From Chara braunii (Eukaryota > Streptophyta > Charophyceae > Charales > Characeae), in assembly GCA_003427395.1 (NCBI GenBank), contig BFEA01000842.1, positions 32,758 through 81,711 on the forward strand: a stretch of DNA of 48,954 nucleotides, given 5' to 3'. This document shows positions 20,026 to 30,247 of the stretch, piece by piece (position 1 is the stretch's first letter; every line of letters begins with the position of its first letter). The notes under the pieces were generated by a model, which was given only the letters and a program-made list of their open reading frames with translations, was not told the origin of the DNA and did no database searches. The position numbers and the translations under genes are program-made.

Positions 20026-20565
20026 GTAGCATAAAACGGGGTACGCGCGGTAAGACGCCTTGAACTAACCCGTTAGTCACTCAGGTCGAACTTTTAAAAG
20101 ACTGTCTATTTCCGCTACTGCGTAATTTTTTTTTTTTTTTTTTTTTTGACAAATATCAATCAAACTGTCTTTCTACCAAAGAGCGTCCTATCTTTCTTGA
20201 CAGATTAGGACTTAACTGAACATCAGAATAATATGGAAGTTAGACACATATAATGAATATGGAAGTATTACCGCCGAGAACCCTTTCCACTTTCACAAGT
20301 GTCATGTGTCCGAGACTCTTCAACAGACCAGATCCAGTTCAATTGAAAGTCACGCACAAAATAGACCTGCACACAATAATGCAAAGATAATTCACATGCC
20401 ATGCACTAACGGAGTCAACCATCAACCATTGACCTTGTCCCTCACTTCCCAAACCATGTATGACAGCCTTGTCTTGCCTGAGACGTAAGCCCAGCCCCCT
20501 CACAATTCTACAAAGGACCCTTGAGAGTGACGAGGACCATTTAGGCAATGACCACAGGTGACAGT
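20026..20565. other. Unassigned non-coding DNA with poly(T)
   Basis: A T20 tract lies near 20128-20148. Nothing else could be identified; the ORFs are under 80 codons and featureless. Confidence 0.4.
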
Positions 20566-20581
20566 TTTATTGACCACAGGG

Positions 20582-20684
20582 TTTGACTTTAGAGGTGGGT
20601 ATCAAGTCAAAGGGAGAAAGTTGAATCGGTAACAACCGACCTGTTATCGAGAGATAACAGAAATTTGAGTCCTTTAAGTAGGAC
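20582..20684. other. Cluster of four perfect hairpins
   Basis: Four consecutive perfect stem-loops within 103 bases: TTTGACTT/AAGTCAAA (20582-20611), TCGGT-AACA-ACCGA (20626-20639), CTGTTATC-GAGA-GATAACAG (20641-20660, a GNRA loop) and GTCCT-TTAAGT-AGGAC (20669-20684). A further one, CTGGGAT-CGAC-ATCCCAG, is at 20815-20832. No coding frame overlaps them. This suggests a structured RNA or a protein-binding region; no known ribozyme or tRNA pattern fits. Confidence 0.6.
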
Positions 20685-20849
20685 TTCTTCCTTGAAATGC
20701 AGTAGATCAGAACAGAGACCCGCACACACACAGGTCAACGAAGATTCAACACCCCCACTTAATTCCCACAAATTGATATCTAAGGGTCAAGCCCGTAGAT
20801 ATGGGTAGTGAGCTCTGGGATCGACATCCCAGGTCCAACCCCTAGCTTT

Positions 20850-21960
20850 ACTCTCACAATCCTACCCTATGTCGTCTGTCACTCTCTCCTTCTCTCAAGG
20901 AATTTCATGCCTATGTCCTAAGTCGCCTTTTAGGGAAACTCATAATTCCCCTTACCCTCAGGTCTTGCATTTTCTCGATTGGGGATAAGTGCACCGTTTG
21001 GCGCTTACGTAGATGAGATGTAACTCATTCATTGTCATGCCCTTCCATCCGAAAGCTATAGATAGCTATGGACTGCGAGGCGATTCTTAAGTTTCTTTCT
21101 CCCGCGGTCCTATCTTCTTTCCTTGTTCCCTTTCCGGATACGTGAAGACCTTGCTCCAACAGGAGCATCGTTCTTTCCTTTCTCTTCAATTTGTCCTAAC
21201 ATACTCAAGTAGTAGATCGATTGAGACATGGATCTTCTGCTGCTTGATCAATACCAAGCAATCGGTTAGTCAAAGCAGACAGTCGAGTAAGTAACTCATG
21301 AGTAACTGACTCTATGCTTAGTCTCACTCAATGTATACATAAGATTTGTTCAGAGTAGCGGAATAGCTCACACATGAGTACCCTTCCCATAACAAATAGT
21401 TGAGGCTCCTACAGAAGCACCCTACTACTTGCTTTANGTATACTCCCGAAANATCCGGATNTCAATCCNTTTCCAGAGGTTAATNATGGTCTNAGTGAAT
21501 AATGGNCGACCCGCACAAGAGCCCCNTACTATCACNTGACAAGGCCCTCTTCATGAGAGCATTAGGAAAATCCTGACAAGGGTATCTTGTTACCCCTCCT
21601 GAAGCTGACCGTCCTGAGACCAGGTTAGTTTTGGACAGAAGACGAGTGTTTAGGGTATTCCTACAGGAGTACCCTCTTAGCGAGTTAGTAGAGAATCAAG
21701 TAGGTAATAGACAGACCCCAACAGAGGTCCCTCTACTACTTTCCTTGGGTAATGAGTAGTCCAGCCATTAAACAAATAATAGGGTGACTCCTACAGAAGC
21801 CTCCCCTTTATCAGTTTCGTGGTCGGACTATCAGAAGGTAAGTAAGCTAGGAAAGGAAGAGTAGAAATGTGATTTCTTACTCTTTGCAGATTGTTAGCCA
21901 TCCTTAGACTCGAGCGTGTAAAGAGGACGACCCTCCCTGGAGCCTTCCTTATTATTTTGT
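20850..21960. other. Non-coding region with degenerate short repeats and N calls
   Basis: Recurrent motifs include CCTACAGAAGC/CCAACAGAGGT followed by CCCT, and CTCACACATGAGTACC. Single N bases from 21437 onward show unresolved copies. No gene is visible. Confidence 0.5.
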
Positions 21961-22800
21961 AAAAGTCAGACCCCTCTTCCTGTCACGACGATAGTCGATC
22001 CGGTAGATAGTATGGTAACTCACACACAAGTACCTAGTTTACTTCATAAGTCAATGTTAGATAACCTTTCCCGTCACGACGACAGCCGATCTGGTAATGT
22101 AGTGAGGCAACTTACACATGAGTGCCTAAGTTAGCTCACAGTCAGTGTCAGATCCCTCCTCCCGTCACGACGACAACCGATCTGGTAGAGAGTACCTATT
22201 TTAGTTCATAAGTATTTTGCTTGTACCCTCGTCCCATCACGACGGCAGCCGATCCGGTAGAGATTACTTAGATTAGTTCGTAAGTTTGGGTTTGTACCCT
22301 TGTCCGATGACGACGACAGTCGATCCGGTAGAGAGCCCCTATTTAGTTTATAAGTTATAGTCAAATACCCCCTTCCCAACACGACGACTATCGTTACGGT
22401 AGAGAGTACCTACTTTAGTTTATAAGTTATTGTTGGTACCCTCCTCCCATCTCGACGACAATTGATCTGGTAGAGAGTACCAAATCTAGTTCATAAGTTA
22501 TAGTCANATACCCCTTTCCCGTCATGACGACAACCNTTACGGTCGAGGGTACCCGATTTAGTTCACAAGCTATTGTTAGTACCCCTTTTTCCCATCACGA
22601 CGACAACCGCTCAAGTAGACNGTACTTAGATTAGTTTCTAGGTTATTATTTGAACCCCCCTTCCCGTCGCGACAACAGTCGATCCGGTGGAGAGTTCCTA
22701 ATTAATTTCATAAGTGATTGTCAGACATATCTGCCCTTCTCGACGACAGTCGATCTGGCAGATAGCAAGGTAACTCACACATGAGTACCTAAGTGTCAAC
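21960..22800. repeat. 71-bp degenerate tandem array, 11 units
   Basis: The core TCACGACGACAGTCGATCCGG (with variants) recurs at about 21984, 22077, 22168, 22240, 22311, 22382, 22453, 22525, 22598, 22670 and 22741. Inner spacing is 71-73 bp; the first units are 91 bp and, like the last, carry an extra AACTCACACATGAGTACC-type block. Each unit ends with a TAGTTCATAAGT-type block. Short pairings (CGAC-GACA-GTCG; GGTA..TACC) occur in many units but not all. It is not translated. Confidence 0.9.
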
Positions 22801-23400
22801 CCTGAGTCACGTCCGCACATACATAAGTAGTGTGACGNCTCACACATGGGTCTCCATCGCCCTACTTCATTTTTCAAGACCAAANAGTCTAGGTTCCTTC
22901 TTAGTTAATTTAGGTTNCTTCCATTTCACCAGGCAGGATTCTCATTCCAATCATACTCTTTTNCCTTTTGATGGCCTTAGTCCTGAAGAAAGCATAACNA
23001 GTATGTCACACAGTCGTANAGGTAGTCCAATAGCTGGGCGTAGCTTGTAAGGGTATACGGGAAAGGGTTAGGCGATGCGTACCTCATGGTTCCCTGCCTC
23101 CAGAGTTCCTCCTGAACTCCGGCAGAGCTCCCGCAATCGCACTGTCGTTGATCTCATATTGTATATGCAATGGATCATCTGGACCTTTATAGGAATATAT
23201 CATTAGACACTTTATAGGAATATATCATTAGACAAGTTATAGTTTTTGAAAAGATCAGTACATCAGATGATCAAACAAGGAAAAGAATGGAGGAGGATGA
23301 AGGAGGTAGGCACCACCACACAGTGATAATGTCTCTCTCCTCTCCAACGCCCCACACCCTTCCCTTTTCTTGACCCCTGCTTACCCCCTGATGTTTTAAT
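22801..23400. other. Unassigned non-coding DNA
   Basis: More single N positions up to about 23020, and a short direct repeat TTTATAGGAATATATCATTAGACA near 23187-23236. No gene is recognised. Confidence 0.4.
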
Positions 23401-23409
23401 AGTGAATAT

Positions 23410-23508
23410 CCACTAATAATAATAATCATAAATATAATAATAATAATAACAATAATAATTAACAATAATAATAACAATAATAATAATAATAATAATATCA
23501 ATACTACT
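23410..23508. repeat. (AAT)n microsatellite
   Basis: Interrupted AAT/AAC repeat. Similar tracts recur at 24998-25070, 25697-25741, 26609-26702 and 47733-47800, mostly next to LTR copies. Confidence 0.9.
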
Positions 23509-23509
23509 A

Positions 23510-24997
23510 CTAGTAGTATCAGAAGGTAAGCATGCAAAGGCGAAATGACAGATCGCAGACTACGTCGTCACATTGAAAGCAAGAAAATCTGACATTGTCC
23601 GGAATAGTAGTAATGTACCGCTATCACACCAACGAAGAATCAGAACGCCGCATCAGATCGTCAATGGGAGCATACTCTCGCAGTCCCCAACGTATGTGTG
23701 TCTGGCCCTCCTTCCTACTTAGTGTCTAGATGAAGATCATATAGATTACTAGCAGCCTACGAGTTGACAATGCATTCAGTTGACATTAGCAGCCGAACCG
23801 GAGTATATGACGATGTCGACCCCCGTAGACTGTCGGCAGGGTTAGTAATGTGCCCGTACATCATAGCCCTCTTCTCTCTTTCTCATTCTCTCTTCCTCTC
23901 CTTCTCTAATACGATTGAAACGGTTATCACCTTTTGGTAGCAGATGCTGTTCCAGGCCCGACCCTTAGGCCTCGCCCTCACCCATGTACCGTATCAGTTG
24001 ACCCGTGAGAGCTTGAGTTGTAGGTTTATCGAGAAGAAGTCAAAGTTGTGTACATATTATAGTTGTTATGGTTCCGAAGGGTCTGGTACGCAGTCCTCCG
24101 GAAGATCCCGAACTGGTCTTCCGTGAGACCAAGGATGCAGTTGGTAGGCGAGCCGTCCAGTGTGCACTGTGCAGTCTTACCCAGTCGAGTCAGCAGTACC
24201 CAGCCCCGGTCGCACCTTGCCAAGTTACCAAGCACCATGCGGGGTTGTTCGCATCCCGGTCCCTTCTCCTTCCTCTTGTTGTCCGCCTGTCGCAGTCTGC
24301 TTGTTTGTCTGTCTATCGTTGTCTGTCTGCGCCTGTATGCCTGCTTTGTATATATCCGTGTTTGTCTGTTCGTTTGGTTGACAGTGTCTGTGTCCGTCTG
24401 GCTGCGTTTGTCTGTCTGTTATTGTAGGTTCGTCTCTTCGTCATTGTTTCGTCGCTCTTGGTTGGTCTGTCTATCCGTTTTGCTTGTTCTGTTTTGTCTG
24501 TCAAACTGTGTTTGTACCTGCCTCTCCTCCCTTAGCGCAGCCTTCTGACGTCAGCATTCTGCCCCTCACTACAGCGCAGAAGTGTACCAGCGCTTCCGCA
24601 CTTCTCGCGAACGAGCAATTTGCCTGAATGGTAGGCTGGCCAACCCTTTTGTAGTTTCGGATTGCACTTCAACTCGTGCCAACCTTTGCTTCCTGGGGCC
24701 TGTCCAGGCTCCGGCACCACATCCCCACGACCTTGTCTGCTCCTGAGGGTCAAGGCCTGGAACCTCCCCAAATCTCCATTGGTCTGCAACTGCTCGTAGG
24801 ATGTGACTTTTCAACATGACTTTTCATCATGAGTAGTGACTCTTGTCTCTAAGGTGTGACTATTCGTTGGGTGCCTGTTGGAATGAATTGTTGAGGTACC
24901 CGACTGTGACTTTTTTGAATCTGACGAATTTGGCCTCTCTTGAGCATGCCTCTGTCCCTGAGGCTTAAGCCTGGGCCTGAAGCGTGGAAGATACCAA
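23510..24997. other. Unassigned DNA with a TGTC-rich stretch
   Basis: A degenerate TGTC/TTGT-rich segment at 24280-24515 produces long leucine/cysteine/valine frames that are not credible genes. No family is recognised. Confidence 0.4.
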
Positions 24998-25074
24998 CAA
25001 CAAACAATAATAATAATAACAGAATAACGATAAAAATAATAATAAATAATAATAATAATTGCACAATAAAAGTA

Positions 25075-25690
25075 GTTGCAAGTGGGCAAGTGGTGATGCT
25101 AACCCCGGTATGTTAGCAACTCGACTGCACAGAACCGGCGGTACACCCCAGGCAGTCAACGGTACAGTCCAATCAGTCCCAGCCCAGTCCAGCAAGTACC
25201 ATAGGGGACTGTGTATACCATGGGCCGATGGAAAGTAGCAAACCAACGAGTTACAAAAGTATAAATCAAGTGGTAGCGGGCAACCATTCATTCATCCTGC
25301 GAAAGCCATGCGGATGCGCTGCCACGGTAACTTGTGCGAGGTGGTCTTGTCGAAGTGGGCTAGAGGGGGGGTTGGCACAGCAATAGCCGCTTGTAGAGTA
25401 GAGTTAGCTGGCGGCCATAGCTGCCATAGTTAGTAATATGAGTGCATTCGTGTGTGTGCAGAGTGTATGTAGGTGTATGTTCAGAGTACCCTGTGTAGGA
25501 TATCTTGAGTGATGATGTGTATGCGAACAAAGAGAGTTGCGCGGGCGCTGAGTCACCGTGGCCATTGAAGGGAACCTAAATCTGCACCGCGCTCTCGGTT
25601 ACTATATCTCCGAAATCTGAGCGGGCGCATGTCGCCAGTTCCCTGCGGTACTGTTTGCATGCGCGAGAAGTGTGAACGAAGGCGAGTCTT
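25075..25690 (+). repeat. Family X LTR copy, inverted relative to 275-690
   Basis: Reverse-complement similarity to the left-edge LTR is clear over most of its length (CCACTTGCCCACTTGC, TTGATTTATAC, ATGAATGAA, CCACCTCGCACAAGT, CTATGGC repeats, TTCACACTTCTC..GCATGCAAACAG). An (AAT)n tract at 24998-25070 borders it on the left and another at 25697 on the right. Confidence 0.55.
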
Positions 25691-25739
25691 CTTTTATTAA
25701 TAATAATGATAATAATGATAATAATAATAATAATAATAG

Positions 25740-26160
25740 TAGGTTAGGAAAATGAGCAGCAAAGACATTCAACAATCAAACAACATCATATTCACAAGAT
25801 CAGGTGATCGTGACCTCGAATCAACAGTAGCATTGCATCACGAGTTTCACCAAATAAGAAGGCACGAAAAACTCATAACTGATAATGCTGGTAAAGTCTC
25901 ATCATCATCTTTCAATGAAGAGCCGATGTCAATATCCTATTCTGGCGCTTGGCGCCCAGACTACAGATGGCAGATCCTATCTAGTATAAGACCACAATGC
26001 CAATGCTGATGTCAACAGCCGCCTAAAGTACGAGCAGATCCTAGTCAATATCGTCGCCTCAAGCACCAGGTAGGCCTCTTGCGCTACTCACGACCTCGAC
26101 CCTAACACACAGATGCCACTTGCACCCAAGGATCACCATGCATCCTATCTAGTTACAGGT
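25740..26160. repeat. Diverged partial copy of the gypsy LTR (first)
   Basis: It starts GGAAAATGAGC after an AAT tract and follows the LTR at 5133/12068 for about 400 bp: GCATCACGAGTTTCACCAAATAAG, GACAATGCTGGTAAAGTCTCATC-type, GGCGCCCAGACTACAGATGG, CACACAGATGCCACTTGCAC. It is then lost. It is more diverged than the two LTRs of the 5.1-13.0 kb element are from each other. Confidence 0.75.
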
Positions 26161-26479
26161 AAGCAAACCCGGTCGTGGTGGCTTGCTATCCTCCTGCCCA
26201 CAGCCTGTGTGTTGCCCGTGTATGCACTCGGCTCAGTCTGTCCGTCCCTGTATGTACGTTTCTGCATGTATGGTTTTGTTTATCTATCCACATCCGTGCC
26301 TATATGTCGGACCATCTTGTTCTTGTCGGTCAGTGTCTATCGTTCTGTTTGTGCGTGAGTGTGTGTGTAGAATCTGTACATGGGGTATCTACGGGTGGTC
26401 TTGAGTTGAGTGAAAAGTGCAGAGTGTGTTGGACACAGTGACACGAGTTGCGATGTGTGGGTGCTGATGCACCATAGCC

Positions 26480-26600
26480 TGTTGAAGCGAGCTTGTATCT
26501 GAACTGTGTTTCGGTTTCCATATCTTCGAGCTTTGAGTGGGGCGCTATGCGCCAGTGTGAATCACCTTCCGTCTGCATGTATACGAAGTGAAAGCGAGTA
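26480..26600. repeat. Second partial family X copy
   Basis: The block around GAGTGGGGCGCTATGCGCCAG and CGAAGTGAAAGCGAG parallels 25610-25690 (GAGCGGGCGCATGTCGCCAG, GAACGAAGGCGAG). It is followed by an AAT tract exactly as the first copy is. Confidence 0.5.
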
Positions 26601-26606
26601 TGATTG

Positions 26607-26640
<34 letters not shown>

Positions 26641-26707
26641 GTAATAATAATAATAACAATAATAATAACAATAATAATAATAATAATAATGATAATAATA
26701 ACGAAAA

Positions 26708-27150
26708 TGCAAGGAAAATGAGCAATAGCGAACTTTAGAAATCCAGTAGCTCATACATATGAGACCAGACAGTTGGGACATTGAACCATCAGCAGAATTG
26801 TATCACGGGATTCACCAAATAAGAACGCATCAAGAGTTCATAATTGACAATGCTGAAATAGTCCCATCATCATCATCAACGAAGAACCCATGTTGATATT
26901 CTATCTGGTACTCGGCGCCCAGACTTCATGGGGCAGATCCTATTTAGCCTATACTATGATGCAGATGTTGTCATCAACAGCTTCCCCGAAGTACAAGCGG
27001 ATCTCGGACCACGCCGTCGCATCGAGTACCGGGTATGTCCGTCACATCACTCACAACCCGATCCTCGTCACGGTATGCCACATGCACCCAAGGACCACTT
27101 GTGCGCCCACCTAGCATCTATGCGGCCTGCAGCCCCGACTATGGCTGCGC
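26708..27150. repeat. Diverged partial copy of the gypsy LTR (second)
   Basis: It starts TGCAAGGAAAATGAGCAATAGCG, the same terminus as the intact LTRs, after an AAT tract. It continues with the LTR order to the GCGCACCTAGC region and ends at a CA repeat. It lies about 967 bp from the first copy, so the two form a tandem pair. Confidence 0.75.
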
Positions 27151-27154
27151 GATC

Positions 27155-27155
<1 letters not shown>

Positions 27156-27232
<77 letters not shown>

Positions 27233-27241
27233 CACACACAC

Positions 27242-27272
<31 letters not shown>
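27156..27272. repeat. (CA)n microsatellite
   Basis: Nearly pure CA repeat with a few ATG and CG interruptions. Thr-His and Cys-Val frames here are artefacts. Confidence 0.97.
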
Positions 27273-27273
<1 letters not shown>

Positions 27274-27578
27274 TCATACACAGGGTAGTGTATTTTTCCC
27301 TGTCCTCGCGATAGATTCAGTCGAGTGTGCTCATCCATCGTTCGAAGTAGCGTGAGGTCCCTCGTGTATGCGGTAGATTCATTCGAATTCGCTCATCCTA
27401 TCGTTGGAAGTAGCGCGTGGTCGGTCGCAAGGTTGGCATACACACGCATTCACATACGTGCACACGCTCACACACCCACCCACACAAACACATGTGCGAC
27501 TAAACATACGAATGTGGCGATGTATATTTCCATGTTCTAGTGGTAGGTGCATTCGGTTTTGCTTATCGTATCGATTGA

Positions 27579-27655
27579 AGTGCCATGAGGTAAGTCGCGA
27601 GATCGTGCCATGAGGTAAATCGCGAGATCGTGCCATGAGGTAAGTCGCGAGATCG
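27579..27655. repeat. 25-bp tandem repeat, 3 copies
   Basis: The unit CGTGCCATGAGGTAAGTCGC plus GAGAT is repeated three times with one difference (GTAAAT in the middle copy). Each unit holds a near-perfect 5' splice-site match, GAG|GTAAGT. Longer degenerate repeats (TTCGAAGTAGCG-type) precede it from about 27290. Confidence 0.85.
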
Positions 27656-27879
27656 AACACTTACCTGATCTTTCTCCCCGTCGTCGTCGTCATGAGAGAG
27701 AGATGATTTGTGGCTCATACCGCACTGCAGAAACTTTCACCGATCATCCAGGGTGTGACTCGCCTTTCCCCTACGAGACAAAAAAAAACATCGAAAGCAT
27801 ATGCAGTGGGGTCGTGTATACGAGATCCCGAATCCCATGCCCTGGCCGTCGTCGTTGTCGACGGTATTGTCCGGTAAGC

Positions 27880-28117
27880 ATTTCCCCCTCCCCTCTCCTT
27901 TTCCTCTTCTTCTCCTCCTCCTTCCCCTTCTTCTTTTTTCTCCTCTTCTCGCGTGCTCATTCTCGCTACCCTCTTCGTGCGTTGTTTCTCCTCGTCTGAT
28001 GTGCTCTTATCCTATCACTATCCCCATTGTGTGCGCAGTTGGTTTTCCTCACCGTGACTTCCACCTGCCTTTTTCTTCACCAAATCGCTGAGTGTCTCTC
28101 GTCTCTCGCTTCCTCTC

Positions 28118-28149
<32 letters not shown>

Positions 28150-28540
28150 GCTCACACACACACACACAATATGATTGTGGACACGATTTGCAGAACCGTG
28201 CGGCCTTTCTCTCTCCTCTCTTCTTCTCCTCCTTCCTCTTCTTCCTCTCTACTTTTTCTTCTCCCTTACTGCTGTTACTCCCGCTGCTTTGCGCTCCACC
28301 CCACTGTGATGCTCTGCCCGCTGTCTCGGCTGCTCCACGTGCACTCTCGGCCGGCTTGCGCTATACCCGCGTAAACCACCTCCCCACAACTCTCTTCCTC
28401 TCATTCTCCTCCTCCTCCTCCCCATCTTCCTCCTTTCTCCTTCTCTTCTTCTTCTTCTTCTTCTTCTTCTTCTTCTTCTTCTTCTTCTTCTTCTTCTTCT
28501 TCTTCTTCCTTTTCTTCTTCTTCTTTGCGTTCTACTTCTA
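27880..28540. repeat. Polypyrimidine region with (TTC)n
   Basis: Strong C/T strand bias, with (CT)n at about 28111-28145 and (TTC)n at about 28440-28510. Phe/Ser-rich and Glu-rich frames up to 181 codons are low-complexity translations. Confidence 0.85.
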
Positions 28541-28751
28541 CCCCCACGCGCCTTTCTTCCCGAGTGCGCGCGCTATCTTCCCTTGCTTTCCCCGTGCTCC
28601 CCTCTCTTTCTTCCCTGCGCCGTGCCTCCCGCGCTAACGTCTCCGTTTCCCGGCGCTTTGCCCTTCTTCTAACTGCGCCCGTGTTCATCGAAGTCCGAGT
28701 TCTTCTTCCCTTGTTCTTGGCGGGGTCGGGCAGGCCGCAGTAGGAGCTCAT
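28401..28751 (-). pseudogene. Possible gag N-terminus of the LTR element at 28.9 kb
   Basis: A minus-strand frame (MSSYCGLPDPAKNKGRRTRT..) begins about 180 bp downstream of the primer site at 28927-28943, where gag would be expected. It is very basic and acidic (RRRAKRRETET, EARRREEREG) and dissolves into poly-Glu encoded by the TTC/GAA repeat. No capsid domain follows. The position is suggestive but the composition is low-complexity, so it may not be a gene. Confidence 0.25.
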
Positions 28752-28926
28752 CCGACAAGTTCACCACGAACCGCATGTACCTATCATCAAATCCACGGCA
28801 GATTCGTTGGGAAAGGTAAATCAAATAAGAAGGTAAAAATGAACCAATATCTAACGAGAATAAAAAAAAAAGAAAAATAAGAAGAAAAAAAAAAGCAATA
28901 AATAAAGAAAAAGGAATCTACCTACC

Positions 28927-28943
28927 GGTCACCCCGGGCGCCA
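28927..28943 (-). promoter_or_regulatory. Primer-binding site starting TGGCGCC
   Basis: The minus strand reads TGGCGCCCGGGGTGACC, two bases after the LTR end CTCCGACA. TGGCGCC is the 5' half of known plant PBSs that pair with tRNAs ending GGCGCCA; the second half does not let me name the tRNA. Confidence 0.55.
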
Positions 28944-28945
28944 AC

Positions 28946-30247
28946 TGTCGGAGTTGGGGTCTAACTTCAAACTAACTTCTAACTAACCCCGATACGGAGG
29001 TCACGGGTTCAAGTCCCGGCCGTCCGAAGTCGGGGTTGAAGTGCTGATTCCTCTATACCAAAAAGGCTTACTCAAGGTCCAGGGCAGATTCAATCCCTAT
29101 CTCTCTTGCTTGACAGTCTGCCCCGAGACCTATTAAGCTAGATCACACTTTAGGTAAAAGTGGAGCAGCCCACATACATGTAGAGTGTCGGGGCTGGGGC
29201 TCAGCCCACCTAGTGGCATGAGTGCGTTTCCAAGTCTGTGTGTGTGTACGCATGTCGGTCTGCATGTCTGTCGGCTTGCTTTGTCGGTCGGAGTGTGTGT
29301 GTGACCCGCAAGGGTACCTAGCCGATCGGAAGACCCGAGGGGCTGATACCTACCCGTAGCAGCATTATTAAGGGTTGCGGTGGGGAAAACACTCAACTGG
29401 CGAGCAAGGGAAACTTGAAAACACTCAAGTAGCAGGTAGGTTGGTACCGCATCAAGTAAAGGTAGGTGTGCAGGATACTCGCGGTTGGGCAGAAGAAAGC
29501 GAAAGTTGAAATTTCTAAAGGTCCAACACCGTTAGGTAGGCGGGTGTCGGTTCAAGTATCCCGAGTCTGGACCCTGTGCGGACGATATCAGAACTTGTAA
29601 AGGTGTCTTCCTCAAAGGGATGAAGGCACCGGTTGCTTGGGTAATCGTGGGGACACGAAGTCGCTACTGGAGAGGCGACTTCCTCTGTACATACGGGAGG
29701 CGAAGCTGGAGCCTCAACCCTACTCACAGCATATGAGTAAGGACCGACGTACCGACTGTCGCTACCTATTATGGTAGGCAGTGTGCTTCTTTTGGCTGCC
29801 CCGGCCGCATGGGCGGGGTTATGTTAATTTTTCAGTTGTCTTCAGATTTTACGGCGGTGAGACCTGTCGACTTTCCTATACCGGCCGGTCTGATGCTCTG
29901 TCACTCGTTCGAATTCATTTTGCCTTACCGTCTGATCTTTTGACGGCTCTAGATTGTCGTCGCCACATCCCGTGCGTCCTTCTTTGTTTTTCTTCCAACC
30001 CTCCGACCCTTGTGGTCGGAGACTTTTAATTTTTATTAACCCCTTCCGGGTGTCGTACACGTCGTATCACTGCGTACAATCACCTAAAAATCTTAGCCTC
30101 AATGGTCGAGAAGTTTGCTTCACGACGTTATGCCAAAAAAAATTCTCACTTTTTACTCCAGACCGTCTTCGGTACGGTAATCGGTGTCGCTTCTGTATCG
30201 AATGCAAAATCATGAGCAAATACCCTTGTAAGGGTGTTTGCTCCGAC
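28946..30247 (-). repeat. 1.3-kb LTR at the right end of the insertion
   Basis: It begins TGTCGGAG and ends CTCCGACA (including base 30248), a perfect 8-bp inverted pair. The outer end sits on the AACGC target duplication and the inner end on a primer site. It contains tRNA-like motifs (GGTCACGGGTTCAAGTCCCGG near 29000; on the minus strand CTAGCTTAATAGG near 29135) but no protein. A matching full-length partner at the left end of the insertion was not found. Confidence 0.55.

Larger units (their letters stand above)
19734..30247. mobile_element. 10.5-kb insertion inside the Helitron RepHel gene
   Basis: AACGC stands immediately left of 19734 and again at 30248-30252. If the interval and one AACGC are removed, the Rep frame (RAMVCEEDNNA, right side) joins the linker frame (FIDEVKLYQDM, left side) in phase without a lost residue. 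So this is a clean insertion with a 5-bp target duplication. The outer ends read TGTC.. and ..CCGAC(A), suggestive of an LTR element. The interior shows no pol genes. It contains structured and tandem repeats, older LTR copies and, at the right, a long LTR with primer site. Confidence 0.8.

Noticed and set aside
21960-22800. CRISPR array
   Set aside because: Units are degenerate along their whole length with no constant repeat and unique spacer structure, and the genome is eukaryotic.
24063-24548. 161-codon Cys/Leu/Val ORF resembling a membrane protein
   Set aside because: Encoded by a TGTC/TTGT-rich degenerate repeat and open in two other frames too.
27035-27355. Thr-His and Cys-Val repeat proteins
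   Set aside because: Direct translation of the (CA)n microsatellite in all frames.
28092-28751. Phe-rich 181-codon and Glu-rich 116-codon proteins
   Set aside because: TTC/GAA and CT tracts; only the N-terminus of the minus-strand frame was kept, as a weak gag suggestion, because of its position after a primer site.
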